DNA from: Argyresthia goedartella
Lineage: Eukaryota; Arthropoda; Insecta; Lepidoptera; Argyresthiidae
Assembly (NCBI GenBank): GCA_949825045.1
Contig: OX463827.1
Location: 1,076,501-1,140,500, forward strand
Length of the DNA stretch: 64,000 nucleotides
Direction of reading: 5' to 3'
Shown here in pieces: positions 43,926 to 54,006 of this stretch (position 1 is the stretch's first letter; every line of letters starts with the position of its first letter). The position numbers and the translations under genes are program-made. The notes under the pieces are model-generated. The model did not search any database, was not told the origin of the DNA, and worked only from the letters and a program-made list of their open reading frames with translations.

Positions 43926-44513
43926 TTATATAGATGAGGAATAGGAAGGGTCCCAATTCCTGATCAATGTTTTATGACAAACGCAATCAAAAGCCTTAGA
44001 TAAGTCACAAAAAATGCCTAGGGCATCTTGTGACTCTTCCCAGGCATCAAAAATACTTTCAATGAACTGAATTCCGGCATCTGTTGTTGAACGACCGCGA
44101 GTGAATCCAAACTGTTTGTTATGCATTAGCTTATTTGATTCAAAATGATGTAATAGCTGTGATAAGACTAATTTCTCAAAAATTTTACTAAAAGTTGGTA
44201 GTCTTGATATAGGTCTGAAATTGGTGGGGTCTTGAGTACTACCTGCTTTGAAGAGGGGAATTATCTTAATTTGTTTCATTAAATCAGGAAATTCACCGCA
44301 GTCTATACAATTGTTGAAAATGACCGCTAGGTCAGGTGCAATTAATTCGATCAGGGATTTAACGACGTGAACAGAGAGTCCCCAAAGATCATTCGTTTTC
44401 TTAACATTTATCAATTTAAATGCCTTTACGACATCTGAACTTGTGACGTGCTTAAAATTCAAGTATGAAGCACACTCTGAGACATTATCTTTTAATATTG
44501 CAACAGCAGACAA
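43926..44513 (-). pseudogene. LINE-C ORF2, RT N-terminal part
   Basis: Contains FRPISRLPTFSKIFEKLVLSQ, KQFGFTRGRSTTDAG and motif A (FCDLSKAFDCV). After CHKTLI it jumps to sequence corresponding to LGPFLFLIYIND in another frame. The segment through GVPQGS is missing, a deletion of roughly 60 codons with breakpoint near 43958. Without it the RT cannot work. Confidence 0.85.
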
Positions 44514-44573
44514 AGGTGACGAATTTAAATACTTAGTCGTGGAAGCCGGTGCATTAGTAAAAAACGATTCAAA

Positions 44574-45647
44574 TTAAGTTGCAACTTCGAAGCTAGAACT
44601 CGTAAGCTGTCCATTGATTTTTAGTTCGTAATCGTGACTCGCTTTTTTACTACGACCGGCCTCCTCATTAATTATTTTCCAAGTCGTTTTTATAACATCG
44701 GAACTATTCTTAATTTTACTACTCAGAAAATTACGTTTAGCTGTATGACAGTCTAATTTAAATTGTTTGGAGAACTGTTTGACTTGTTCTTTAAATTCGT
44801 CACTCATGTTGAACCGTCGTTCCTCATACAATGCATACAATGCTTGCCTGCGTTTATGCAACTCTGCAGTAGCCCACGTACTAAAGTCGTTTGAACCACT
44901 AACCACAACCGATTTTGAAGTGAATATCGCGCTGTACTGTTTCATAAAGGTTTCAAAGAATAAGTTATACATTATATTAGGAGACTGTTCAGCAGCCAAA
45001 AACGGTAGTTCCTGGGCTAAAGAGTATCTCATTCTTTCTAACCGGTCAGCAGTTATTGGCACAAACGAAATTTTCTTTTTAATGACAGGTTCTCTAATAG
45101 AATCAAATTGAAATAATTGACCTAAATGATCTGAATCCAATTCACTGATAACACTTTTACTGATTGGAATAACATCAGTAAAAATGTTGTCAATGCATGT
45201 AGCACTAGTAGCAGTCACTCTTGTTGGCTCCATAAATAAATGGCTAAGCCTAAATGATGAGAAAAGATTTATCAATCTAACGCTGAGAGTAGTTCTTTCT
45301 AACAGATTAACATTAAAGTCACCACATATAATTAATCGTTTCGTACTGTGTGATGAAATAGTTAGGACGGATTCCATTATTTTCTCGAACATTTCAAAGT
45401 CGCTCAAGGGTGGCCTATAGACACATATAACGATGAACTGTTCTAATTCCACAGCTGCAAGTTCTATAGTTCGTTTAACAGATAAGGAAACAATGTCCTT
45501 ACGTTCCTTGAATTTCATATGATTGTTTAGTATGATTAATGCCCCACCATGTATTGAATTAAGTCTGGTGAACGAACTACCAACCTGGTGATCTTTAAAG
45601 CTAAACATAATTTCACTAATAGTTAACCAGTGCTCTGTAATGCACAA
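44574..45647 (-). pseudogene. LINE-C ORF2, endonuclease and linker
   Basis: Contains CITEHWL (catalytic Glu), VYRPP, GDFNVNLL, CIDNIF and SDSDH..., the APE endonuclease, followed by the linker to RT. It ends at an in-frame TAA (44574-44576), beyond which the same frame continues at 44513. The frame is also open upstream of 45647 to 45830 with HQNIQ (first catalytic Asn at about 45717) and no ATG, which supports entry by frameshift from ORF1. Confidence 0.87.
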
Positions 45648-45826
45648 AATGTCAATTTTATTACAATTTAAAAATAACTCTATTTGTAGATCTTTGCCTC
45701 TAATACATTGAATATTCTGATGAACCAGGCTTATATACTTAGCATGTGAGCTTCCCTTATTCTTAGGGTTTTCTAATATACTAGAACATATGTTGCCAGA
45801 GCCTGGGTCCTCAGTTGTCTTATGAA

Positions 45827-46825
45827 CTAATTTAAATGCATCCTGTTATTCTGGTCTGATACCAGATTCATATTAGGCTGCTCAGTAAAAGCAGAGTTAG
45901 AAGCCAAATTTTTGGCTGTAATGTCATATAAATATAATAGTGACATAGCTATTTGTCGTTTACAATAATTTGAAAGGTAAAATGTACCTTTAGTCATAGT
46001 AAAATAATTACTAACATAATTGTTAGTGTCAATAATATCAAACTTATTATTATATGTACATAAATTGTACATAGTTATATTCATATTATGTCTATATACA
46101 TTTTCATTTTGTGTCAATTGGTTGCAGTAGGGAAATGTGAACAATATAATTTTTTTCACACTAAGACCATTCAATGTTTCATAAAATTTTATTAAATTAT
46201 TTTTGTTCACATCTCCCCTATTGCCCATGAAAATTATCAGTGTGGCACTGGCTGTGATAGTGCTGTCATTCAAAATTTGATTTATAATATTATCTACAGT
46301 GCTAAAAGGTGAGCAATTACTAATAACACTATGTCCCTTAGAGTATGAGTGGAGTGCTGAGCCCATGCCACTTCCAATCTCATCACAGTACATTATAATA
46401 TCAGGTGTTGTGGTCATATCAGACTTGGCAGAACTATTATCAGTAACACTTTGTGTTGGTAAACTGTCACAAAAGCCCGGAGAGTTGCCCGCTGTCAAAC
46501 AACCACCTTTCTGCTCACAGCGACAAGTATGGTTGTTGGTCAGCGACTCAAACCGCTCACAATTATGGTTCATTTCTTGAATTAAATCATCCATAGCCAA
46601 TGAGTATTCATTTATAACTTTCTTAGAGTTCAAATATGCACTGCTTAGTGATCTCAATGAATCCTCTAAGCTTTGGATTTTCAAATGTAAGTTTTGTGTG
46701 TCAGTTTCATACATCAACTTAGTACTTTCTAATTCTAATACACACTTATTCAAATCATGTAATAAGTCTACAATAAAATTCCGCAAGACTTGACTGAAGC
46801 TCGATTCAAAAAATGAATAAAGCAC
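45827..46825 (-). CDS. LINE-C ORF1, coiled coil plus SGNH-like domain
   Basis: 332 codons. The N-terminal ~110 residues are helical and heptad-like (LLHDLNKCVLELEST, IQSLEDSLRSL). A short Cys-rich stretch (CRCEQKGGC) follows. The C-terminal domain aligns with that of CR1 copy 1 ORF1: YCDEIGSGMGSALHSY, IIFMGNRGDVNKNNL, FPYCNQLT, and KGTFYLSNYCKRQIA. As there, the esterase Ser and His positions are not conserved (Tyr at the His place). It is much shorter than the 581-residue relative, lacking the Ala-rich linker and part of the coiled coil, so the 5' end may be truncated. The first Met is only the first in this open frame. Confidence 0.75.
   Translation of the reverse strand: MLYSFFESSFSQVLRNFIVDLLHDLNKCVLELESTKLMYETDTQNLHLKIQSLEDSLRSLSSAYLNSKKVINEYSLAMDDLIQEMNHNCERFESLTNNHTCRCEQKGGCLTAGNSPGFCDSLPTQSVTDNSSAKSDMTTTPDIIMYCDEIGSGMGSALHSYSKGHSVISNCSPFSTVDNIINQILNDSTITASATLIIFMGNRGDVNKNNLIKFYETLNGLSVKKIILFTFPYCNQLTQNENVYRHNMNITMYNLCTYNNKFDIIDTNNYVSNYFTMTKGTFYLSNYCKRQIAMSLLYLYDITAKNLASNSAFTEQPNMNLVSDQNNRMHLN
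45830..45836 (-). promoter_or_regulatory. Candidate -1 frameshift heptamer TTTAAAT at LINE-C ORF1 end
   Basis: ORF1 ends CAT TTA AAT TAG, so T TTA AAT is in the zero frame against the stop at 45827-45829. A -1 slip gives TTT AAA TTA GTT CAT AAG and continues without a stop into the endonuclease. The heptamer, stop and the next ~12 bases match CR1 copy 1, while sequence on both sides has diverged. The function is inferred. Confidence 0.5.
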
Positions 46826-47186
46826 GCTTTGTGCACTAAGGCCTACTACAAAATTAATGTTTTTTTACAAGACACCGACATCTGGCATTAAAACAGTTCA
46901 TTGCACCCTATATATTATGTTCTATGTAATAATTAGGCACTTACTTAATGTTATATTATGCTTTCTTGATTATGGGATGACGTTCATTAAGTCTCAATTT
47001 TTGTGCTATAATGTATAAAAATCTTTGAACTTGAACTTGAACTAGGTAAATTCACAATTCTACTTCGTAAGGAGGATGTCATCTCTTTCCAAAACCTCTT
47101 TCCAGAAAAAAATTACAAAGAAATGACAACAGACAGCTGCCAAAATTCGACTTTGATGTAAACAATATGAATGTATCACAGACTTG
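46826..47186. other. No recognised feature
   Basis: AT-rich. It could include the remainder of a LINE-C 5' region. A CTTTGAACTTGAACTTGAAC run at 47022-47041 may be the tail of another LINE copy. Confidence 0.3.
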
Positions 47187-47231
47187 CAAATTTTACTTTA
47201 ACGCTTAATCGATGCGTTAAAGTAAAATTTG
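47187..47231. repeat. Perfect hairpin, 18-bp arms
   Basis: CAAATTTTACTTTAACGC (47187-47204) pairs exactly with 47214-47231, loop TTAATCGAT. Function unknown. Confidence 0.85.
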
Positions 47232-47420
47232 TTTATCTGTAAATTGCCATATCCGCATCGATGTATCATCATAATGCAGGTCATTACCCTATGGTTTCTG
47301 GGTCGATTTTAGAGCATTTATGATATGCGTAGATAAAAGTTTAAATAGCCATAAATGCATGTATAGTTAAGCTAAACAAGATATAGTTTTGTGATATATG
47401 TATTTCTGCAGCAAAAGATA

Positions 47421-47673
47421 AATAATAATAATAATACTTTGGAGACTATTTACACACATTGATCTTGCCCCAAACTAGGATTCCCTGTATCTTGGGTACT
47501 AGACAACGATACACATACTTATATAGATAAATATTATACTTAGACAGATAAACAACCACGACTAGGGTACAACCATCCGTTCTCATCAAACAAATATTTG
47601 CCCCCACCGGGACTCGAACCCGGGACCCTTAGCTTCGTAGGCAGGGTCACTGCCGACTCGGCCATTCGCATCG
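47421..47673 (-). mobile_element. SINE-A, tRNA-derived, minus strand
   Basis: The minus strand has GAATGGCCGAGTCGGCAG (box A TGGCCGAGTCGG) and GGTTCGAGTCC (box B), then a body ending in an (ATT)n tail at 47421-47436. It is nearly identical to 55621-55880 and is complete from tRNA-like head to tail. The tRNA-like part is followed by unrelated sequence, so it is not a tRNA gene. Confidence 0.85.
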
Positions 47674-47978
47674 TCAGTGAATTTAAATAAAACACACAAG
47701 TTGTTAGTTTGAAGTATAATTCTTGGAGGAATCTTATCTATAGTAAATTATTTCGTAAAATGTTTGTTTTATCAATACTTTTCAGACTTTTAACTTTGTA
47801 ACGTACTACCTCTTTGACCATATTGGCTACTGGCGGATTAGCCAGATAAAAAGTACAACTATAGAAATTCGGAAATTCGGGTCTGGAATCTCGTCTGGCA
47901 GCTGATTGTTTTTTTTGAGGAGACATTGTTTGAGCTCTGAAACGCGAGGTTGTATCTTCTGCATCAATAATTTTTAAG

Positions 47979-48275
47979 TCACGCCTTTAGTTGCGGCGAT
48001 GGGCTAGTCCCTTTAGTACTGTTATTCCTTTTAGTACTGTAATGGAGCTGAATGTTTAGTTGCTGTAAAGTGCAGTAGTTGATACGAAACTTCCCTACTA
48101 TCCCCAATCCATGGGGTTCCACGCCGAGGAGTAATATCCTCCTGGCGCTAACCGCAATATCACTTGTTGACGTCTGGAGAAGTGGATCAGTTGGATTGAG
48201 TCTACCGAGGAGCTGAAGTCTACAAATTCCCGGCGAGTCCCTATCCAGCGTTTCAACTATATCACCAATATTCAA
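47979..48275 (-). other. Open frame of 98 codons, family unknown
   Basis: The frame includes IGDIVETLDRDSPG, LLGRLNPTDPLLQTS and RRILLLGVEPHGLG. It reads as a plausible peptide, and I have an impression of similar sequence in moth repeats, but I cannot name a family. No splice or neighbour evidence. It could be part of an unrecognised repeat. Confidence 0.25.
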
Positions 48276-48279
48276 CTCA

Positions 48280-49085
48280 CGACCCTGTGATTATTAAACG
48301 TATCTTGAGCCTGCCAACAATCTTTTTTGGTCAGGTTAGAGTCTCACTGTTTCAACTTCAACGATATCGTGTGCGCTACAAGCGCATTACGTTATGAGTT
48401 ATTTTAAAATGGTCAACAACGCCGCTGTTGGTAATTTACATTATCGGTTGTCACCGACGAAGCATCGTTGAAATAAAGAATCAGCGTCAGCTGGCCCGCA
48501 AGGTTGTCAGTTTTTCACGATATAGATAGTCGCACCGCTGTCAGCCGCTACTCTGAGTGTCATGTGCGCGCGGTTGCCACACCGTCCATAGTATTATTTT
48601 AGTGCATCGCCAATTAACGTTGCCTTAATTTAAATGAGGATTATTATTAATCGAGCTTTAATAAATCATGAAGAATGCAGGACCTTTCGGCCCTGTGACA
48701 CATGCGGAGTCTGCAATGTGGCCGCAAAATTTAATTTTGCGTATTAAATGTAAATTTTACACACAATTATGTTACACTTTTGTTGTGCGTGTTTTTATTA
48801 TCTTCTATTTTGTATGTTGCTGTCAATATTGCCTTTAATTGTATGTTTCACCTGTTTATGTTATTTTGTTTCTTTTTGTATGTAATGTTGTGTGTGATTT
48901 ACAGTCCGAATAAATTTATTTCTATTTCTATAAGATGGGTTTACCAAGACGATCACAAACTTATTGGCCAATAGGAGATGTAAAACTGAAAGGAAATGAG
49001 GTTGTAAGGGCGATTACATCTTTTAAAATTCAGAAGTATATAGGCTTTATACGCTTAGGGTAGATTTATATGTAACTTTTGTATT
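48280..49085. other. Mostly unrecognised; LINE-like 3' end near 48910
   Basis: AATAAATTTATTTCTATTTC at 48909 with a TTCTAT repeat resembles a plus-strand LINE or mRNA 3' end. No coding sequence recognised upstream. Confidence 0.3.
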
Positions 49086-49745
49086 TTCTTTAACCTTGAA
49101 TTGTTTAACAATTAATATTTTATTGTTAAACGCTCGCTGGTTAAACCAACTGTATCACATTCTCACATCCAAATGTCAGGCATGTTTGGACCTTTGGTGT
49201 TAGACAGCAACACGTTAGAATTAGTAAATAACACTAAGTTCCTTGGAATAAAGCCTTATAGCAAATTGCAGATAAATTAGCTGGTACATGTTAAGTTAAG
49301 TTACGCGGCTTATGCTGTTCGGAACATCAGATAAAACACGGATGTGGCTACAGCCAGGCTAGAGTATTTTAGTTACTTTCATAGTGGCATGTCCTGTGGT
49401 ATCGTGTTTGGGGGAAAGCAGCGGATATTCAAACTATTTTTATATGACAGAAAATAGCTATTCAAGCAATTTATAATTTTAAACGCACAGCCTCCCTAAG
49501 ATAACTTTTTAAAGCAATTGACATAATAACGGTGCATGTCAATTTATTTTCAATAATATATTTTATGTATGTACTCAAGAACATTTCAACATTTTCCAAA
49601 ATTTGCGATAGCTGTAATGTTAACCTAAGAAATAATTAAAGACTAGTTTCACTCTGGTTTAGACTCGTGAAAGTTAGCTATTTTTTCAAGGGTCAATGCA
49701 TTCTCTATACAACAAAATACCTCTGAAGATTTAGACATTGCCATA
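49086..49745 (+). pseudogene. Decayed CR1-type ORF2 C-terminal fragment
   Basis: Nucleotide similarity to copies 1-3 begins at CTTTAACCTTGAATTG (NWFTVNN region) and continues through the LLWGKAADI and RNNHRL regions to about 49745. It has many indels and stops. It is the most diverged of the CR1-type fragments here. Confidence 0.8.
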
Positions 49746-49892
49746 ATATATTTGTTTGTTATTTTCATGTACAGGAACAATTGTACCCACTACGAGTACA
49801 CTATTCAAATAAAATCGGCAGTCTTGGGTTTGGACAGCTAATTAATCTAACTCGACACAGAACTCGCTGTTAATAATAATTATGCTGATGAT

Positions 49893-50300
49893 GATGCGCA
49901 GTTTGGTTTTCGTCCCGGTCTTTCGACAGATTCTACCATATTCAGCTATAAGCATACGGTCAGATATTATACAGAACGAGAAACCTCAGTATATGCATGC
50001 TTTCTAGACCTGAACCGAGCTTTCGACCTTGTAAATTACAATTAACTTTGGGAGAAACTCAATTTAGCAAAGGTTAACGCGGATGTGGTGAATATGTTGA
50101 AATACTGGTACGAAAACCAGACGAACAATGTGAGGTGGCGCGACACTCTGTCTAGCGACTACAGGTTAGACTGTGGCGTACGTCAAGGTGGTTTGACCTC
50201 TCCGGAGCTTTTCAACTTGTATATAAATGATCTGATTGTGGAGCTGAGGAGCCCCAGAATCGGATGCCATATTGGTAACGTATGTATTCGGTCAAACGCT
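49893..50300 (+). pseudogene. LINE-D reverse transcriptase, 5' piece
   Basis: Plus strand: AQFGFRPGLSTDSTIF, ACFLDLNRAFDLV (motif A), a stop at 50042, then MLKYWYENQTNNVRW and CGVRQGGLTSPELFNLYIND (motif B). A LINE family different from the CR1 group, with GVRQGG in place of GVPQGS. It is cut at about 50300, where an inserted element begins, and resumes at 51317. Confidence 0.8.
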
Positions 50301-50322
50301 TAGATGCGCGCGCAAAAAAATA

Positions 50323-51313
50323 CTTGAGTGAGTCATAAAAAACAAGTCACTACCGGCCAACCCGCCGCCCGCGGTACGAGTTACTTTATCATTATTTATG
50401 ACTTAGGTTCATGATAACACTGCTTGAAGTGTTGTTTTTGTTACAGCCCGTAAACAAAACATTATATTGGTATAAGCATTGATCGTATTAAAGACTCTTA
50501 AGTGACACACAGCAGTAAACATAGACTTCAAGCCTAAAATGGACTGGGTCAATATAAAAAATCATATTTAAAAAAGTAAATCGAGAACCTCCTTGATTTA
50601 TGTACTTAAAAGATTTCTGTATTAATAGTACACATGAAAAAAAAAACTTACATTAAGTAGATACAAATATTTAATTAAAAAGAATTAAACTTTCGCTAAT
50701 ATTTGACAAAATGACCGTTGGAATTTTGACCTTGGAAACAATGTCTCCTACAACTTTAATCGAGCGTATTTCTGTAATGTTTCTACAGAAAAATGGTGTT
50801 GAATGGTTCTTCAACATATTGGCTTCTTAAGAGTATAAAACACGACACTTTCACCAAAAAAAAAAAAGAAAACATTTCTGACTTACCTGTTAAACAAACT
50901 TTTGTTCGAAAATTGTGACGAAATTTCTAAAATATGGCACAAAAACAGTTTTTAAGTTAATCTTTCTGTATTTTCCTAAATACTGTTATTATTGTATAGG
51001 AAAATAAACATTTACCAGCAAATCGTGCACAATATCCATTTATAAATCGCAAAACAAAACACCGGCATCATTTTTTTTAACGTTAAGATTGTTTGAATCA
51101 ATTGTTGTATTTAATTTCATTGAGCCTAATTCAGTAGGATCGAGATAGCATTCATTTCTTACGTACAAATGCATTGGTATAAAAGAAATAAACGGTTTTC
51201 GTCAATGTGTCGTCACGCAAAAGCCAAAGTGCGTTCTGGGATACTCTAGTATCCCAGCGTCATTCTACGGGTAAAAAGTGCTGGGATAGCGCACTATCCC
51301 AAACTCACTCAAG
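50323..51313. mobile_element. Non-autonomous element with 11-bp TIRs inside LINE-D
   Basis: CTTGAGTGAGT at 50323-50333 and its exact complement ACTCACTCAAG at 51303-51313 enclose 991 bp of AT-rich non-coding DNA that separates two parts of the LINE-D RT. Two hairpins lie just inside the right end (51236-51257 and 51282-51301), both built on TGGGATA...TATCCCA. A target duplication could not be read, and about 20 bp between the last LINE-D codons and the left TIR are unexplained. The superfamily is unknown. Confidence 0.6.
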
Positions 51314-51316
51314 CGG

Positions 51317-52105
51317 GTATGAATAACTTAAGTTATGCAGACGATATGGTGCTTCTCAGCCCCTCCATTAGTAGTCTTAGACAGCTTTTAGACATCTGTG
51401 TTCGATATGCCGAAACACATGGTCTAAAATATAATGTCAAAAAGACAGAAATGGTTGTGTTTCGATCAGGAAGGGGTCCGGAGAGGATACCTTCGTTATA
51501 TTTAAATGGGTCCCCGGTGCAGATTGTAAAGAGCATTTAAAGCTCTTTACAATATGCACCGGCCTAGGACATATTTTGACAGAACATCTCACTGACGATG
51601 AGGACATTGAGAGGGAGCGAAGGGCTCTGGCCGTACGGTGCAACATGCTCGCGCACAGGTTTTCTAAATGCAACGATGAAGTGAAAATAACGTTATTTAA
51701 GGACTATTGTCAAAATTTGTACACCTGCCATCTTTGGACAAGCTATAAAAAACGATCGTATAGCACATTACGTATACAATATAATGACGCGTTCCGCATA
51801 TTGCTTAGAAAACCTCGTTTTTGTAGCGCATCGACCATGTTCGCGGAGGCCAGAGTCCCCGACTTCTTCGCGATCCTCAGATCTCGTATCGCCGCCTTTT
51901 GCACTCGATTATGGGAATCTAAAAATGGAATTTTTACGAATATTGCCAGCTGCCTGAAAAGCAATTTTTTCGCAATCTGTGAATCACAGTGGGAACCAAA
52001 AGTAAGGTTTCATATTTTTATTTTAGTTTAGCCTAAATTATTGTTAGCTTTGTGACTATTTTTATAATTACAATTTGCTGAGAATAAACGATTATTATTA
52101 TTTAT
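51317..52105 (+). pseudogene. LINE-D reverse transcriptase, 3' piece and tail
   Basis: Resumes with NNLSYADDMVLLSPS (catalytic motif C), YNVKKTEMVVF and LYLNGSPV, then an inverted duplication at 51514-51562. It continues in another frame with HLTDDEDIERERRALAVRCNM and KPRFCSASTMFAEARVPDFF. It ends with GATTATTATT repeats at about 52090, a simple-repeat LINE tail. Confidence 0.8.
51514..51562. repeat. Inverted duplication in LINE-D, 21-bp arms
   Basis: Arms 51514-51534 and 51542-51562 (CCGGTGCAGATTGTAAAGAGC versus complement) have one mismatch and a 7-nt loop. It interrupts the coding frame. Confidence 0.88.
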
Positions 52106-52262
52106 TATATTATTAATAATTTTGTAATTATAACCAATTTTTAAAAGAGATCTAATATCAATCTGTGTTCTTTCGCCCTGCTTCTCCCACAGTGGTCTAA
52201 TGTAAAGGAGACAAACAAATACATTTGCTAAGTTATATGTAAATATCTACATTAATAAATGT
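52106..52262 (+). mobile_element. CR1-type LINE 3' UTR fragment
   Basis: AATTTTTAAAAGAGATCTAA, CTTCTCCCACAGTGGTCTAA and GTAAATATCTACATTAATAAA match the 3' UTR and end of CR1 copies. It runs directly into SINE-C, like the fragment at 55000-55307. Confidence 0.8.
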
Positions 52263-52520
52263 AGCCCATCAGAATGTCCCCACCGAGAGGCACAGGCCTT
52301 TACCCGGATACGAGTAATATCAAGCCATACTCCACCACAATGGCTCAGCGAGGTTGATGTAGGGGTTTTACGACTATTACCAAGTAGCGATAGTAGCCTC
52401 TCTAGCTTATAATGTGTCATCCGAATCACGAACTTCCGATAATTAACTTAAGATTGATTATGGTCAGGATTCGAACCTGCATCTCCTGTGTGAGAAGCAA
52501 GCGTAAAACACATTAGATCA
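52263..52520 (-). mobile_element. SINE-C copy, tRNA-like head on minus strand
   Basis: The minus strand has a tRNA-like head around 52455-52520 (GGTTCGAATCC near box B: plus strand GGATTCGAACCTGCATCTCC) and a body with TATCCGGGTAAAGG and TGATGGGCTAC. The body recurs, headless, at 55308-55400. I infer a SINE because of the tRNA-like part plus the repeated body. Confidence 0.5.
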
Positions 52521-53059
52521 TAGAGCGAAATTTTAAAAGTATATAAAAAATAGCCGCGACGGTTTTACTCAGGCGAGAGGGGTAAGATTTTTATAGTAAC
52601 CTATATATTTTGATTCCCTTGTTGAAGCAAATTCAGCAAAGTGAAATGAACGGCCGTAACTTATGATTGCGTTGATTAACCCCCCACGAAAAATAGGGGT
52701 GTAATAAGTTTTAAATGTATGTCTATGCCTGCGTGTCTGTGTGTGTGTGTGCGCTCAAACGGGAAAACGGATTATAATAGCAGTATTTTATACTGGAAGT
52801 AGATTTCGCTGCGATGGTTCTTAGCTATATTATATTAAAATAGGGTCAGTGTTTTAAAAGTGGTGGTGGTTTTGAAAGGTTTTGAATGTGGCCTTACAAG
52901 GAAACAAGTGAACCAAATTTTAGACTTTTAGGTTTGATTATAATGTGATGTTTTAATATATATTTTCTTGTTATTTCTTTTACATACGACCAAAAACAAA
53001 TGGAAGTGTAACAAATTTAACGATTCGGCGATGGCGCACGATGCTGTTGGCTTTCATCT
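52521..53059. other. No recognised gene
   Basis: AT-rich with a short (TG)n run near 52738-52750. The text TACTGGAAGTAGATTTCGCT plus a TTTAAAAGTGG region may be an old repeat; nothing codes. Confidence 0.35.
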
Positions 53060-53270
53060 TCTATACTATAAACATAAACATTTACATACATTGCTTCTGG
53101 CTCCAGCAAGGATACCCTGTCTCGTGGGAAAGAGAAACACTGACGTCACATAAATATAAACATCCAGGAAATGGGGATTGTTTTTCCTCCCCGGCCGGGC
53201 TTCGAACCCGGGACCCCTCGCTTAGGTGGCAGAGCCTTAAACCGCAACGCCACAGAGGTACTCGTATGAT
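53060..53270 (-). mobile_element. SINE-B copy, minus strand
   Basis: The minus strand reads TGTGGCGTTGCGGTTTAAGG (A-box region), GGGTCCCGGGTTCGAAGCC (box B) and a body with CATCCAGG... and GACACAGGGTATCC-like words (here CGAGACAGGGTATCCTTGC). It matches 38006-38290 with the head intact. Confidence 0.8.
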
Positions 53271-53867
53271 CTATAGCGATCATTTGCTATTTATTTGTTC
53301 GCTTTCGGTGAGTTTTGATTATTTCAGTTTTCGAATTCGCCAAATATTTAACAACTATTTCACATCTACATACATTTCTTACCGAAATGGCTATCGGCGT
53401 TGTCATGGAAACAATTATTTTTTTCATATTTTCTTGAAGAAACCTTCATATCTCAATAACAGCAGTGGTGGATAATTTAATTTTTTATTTTATTATATCA
53501 ACAAAATTCACAGCCGCGCTTACATGAACACATCTTAACCTCTCAACAACCGAGGGCAGTTGGGATGGGTCACGATGCTGAACCTTATGGCATGGTTATA
53601 AAATTTAAAACCTATAACGGGAAAGTGGCGCCGGCGCCGGTGGTGTTCAAGAGGTTAAATAGTGTGATCTTTAAATGAGGCCAATTAAGGATTTCATTAT
53701 ATAAACAACATAGGAAATGAAAAGGAAGATAAAGATAAAAATAAATAACCAAAAAAAAACAGCATGAGTGCCTTACTTATGTCATCATATGTGTGTGTAG
53801 GTTGTGTTTTTGTAATTTGTTTTTGTATACTTGTAAATATATAATTTAATAAATACATTGTGTGTGT

Positions 53868-53930
53868 GTGCGTTGGAGGGGGGGTGGGAGGAGGAGGGGG
53901 TGGGGGGAGGAGGAGGGGGTGTTTTGATAG
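53868..53930 (+). repeat. (TG)n followed by G-rich quadruplex-like tract
   Basis: A TGTGTGTG run at 53861-53870 leads into GGAGGGGGGGTGGGAGGAGG with further runs of three to six G to about 53919. At least four G-runs are spaced by one to three bases, a strong G-quadruplex pattern on the plus strand. The minus-strand open frames (Pro/His-rich) are artefacts of it. Confidence 0.8.
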
Positions 53931-54006
53931 GTATGGTACATAAATTGTAGGTTTGTGAAGCTGGGACCAAAAACTAATAAGCGACGAACTCAATGAGATA
54001 CTGGAA

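Larger units (their letters stand above)
42671..46825 (-). mobile_element. LINE-C, a second CR1-like family, decayed
   Basis: Minus-strand element with ORF1 (46825-45827), ORF2 in pieces (about 45830-43047), a 3' UTR and a terminal (AAACTCA)n tail at 42671-42697. Protein motifs align with CR1 copy 1 throughout, but residues differ widely, so it is a sister family. Inactivating changes are TAA at 44574, a deletion near 43958 and a frameshift near 43860. The 5' end appears truncated or unrecognised beyond 46825. Confidence 0.88.

Noticed and set aside
47595..47673. tRNA-like sequence (minus strand) as a possible tRNA gene
   Set aside because: It is the head of a repeated SINE with an (ATT)n tail; the same head and body recur at 55621. 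The same argument applies to 38006 and 53060.
50323..51313. Helitron interpretation of the LINE-D insertion
   Set aside because: A right-end hairpin is present, but there is no CTRR terminus, no A-T insertion site could be confirmed, and exact 11-bp TIRs argue against it.
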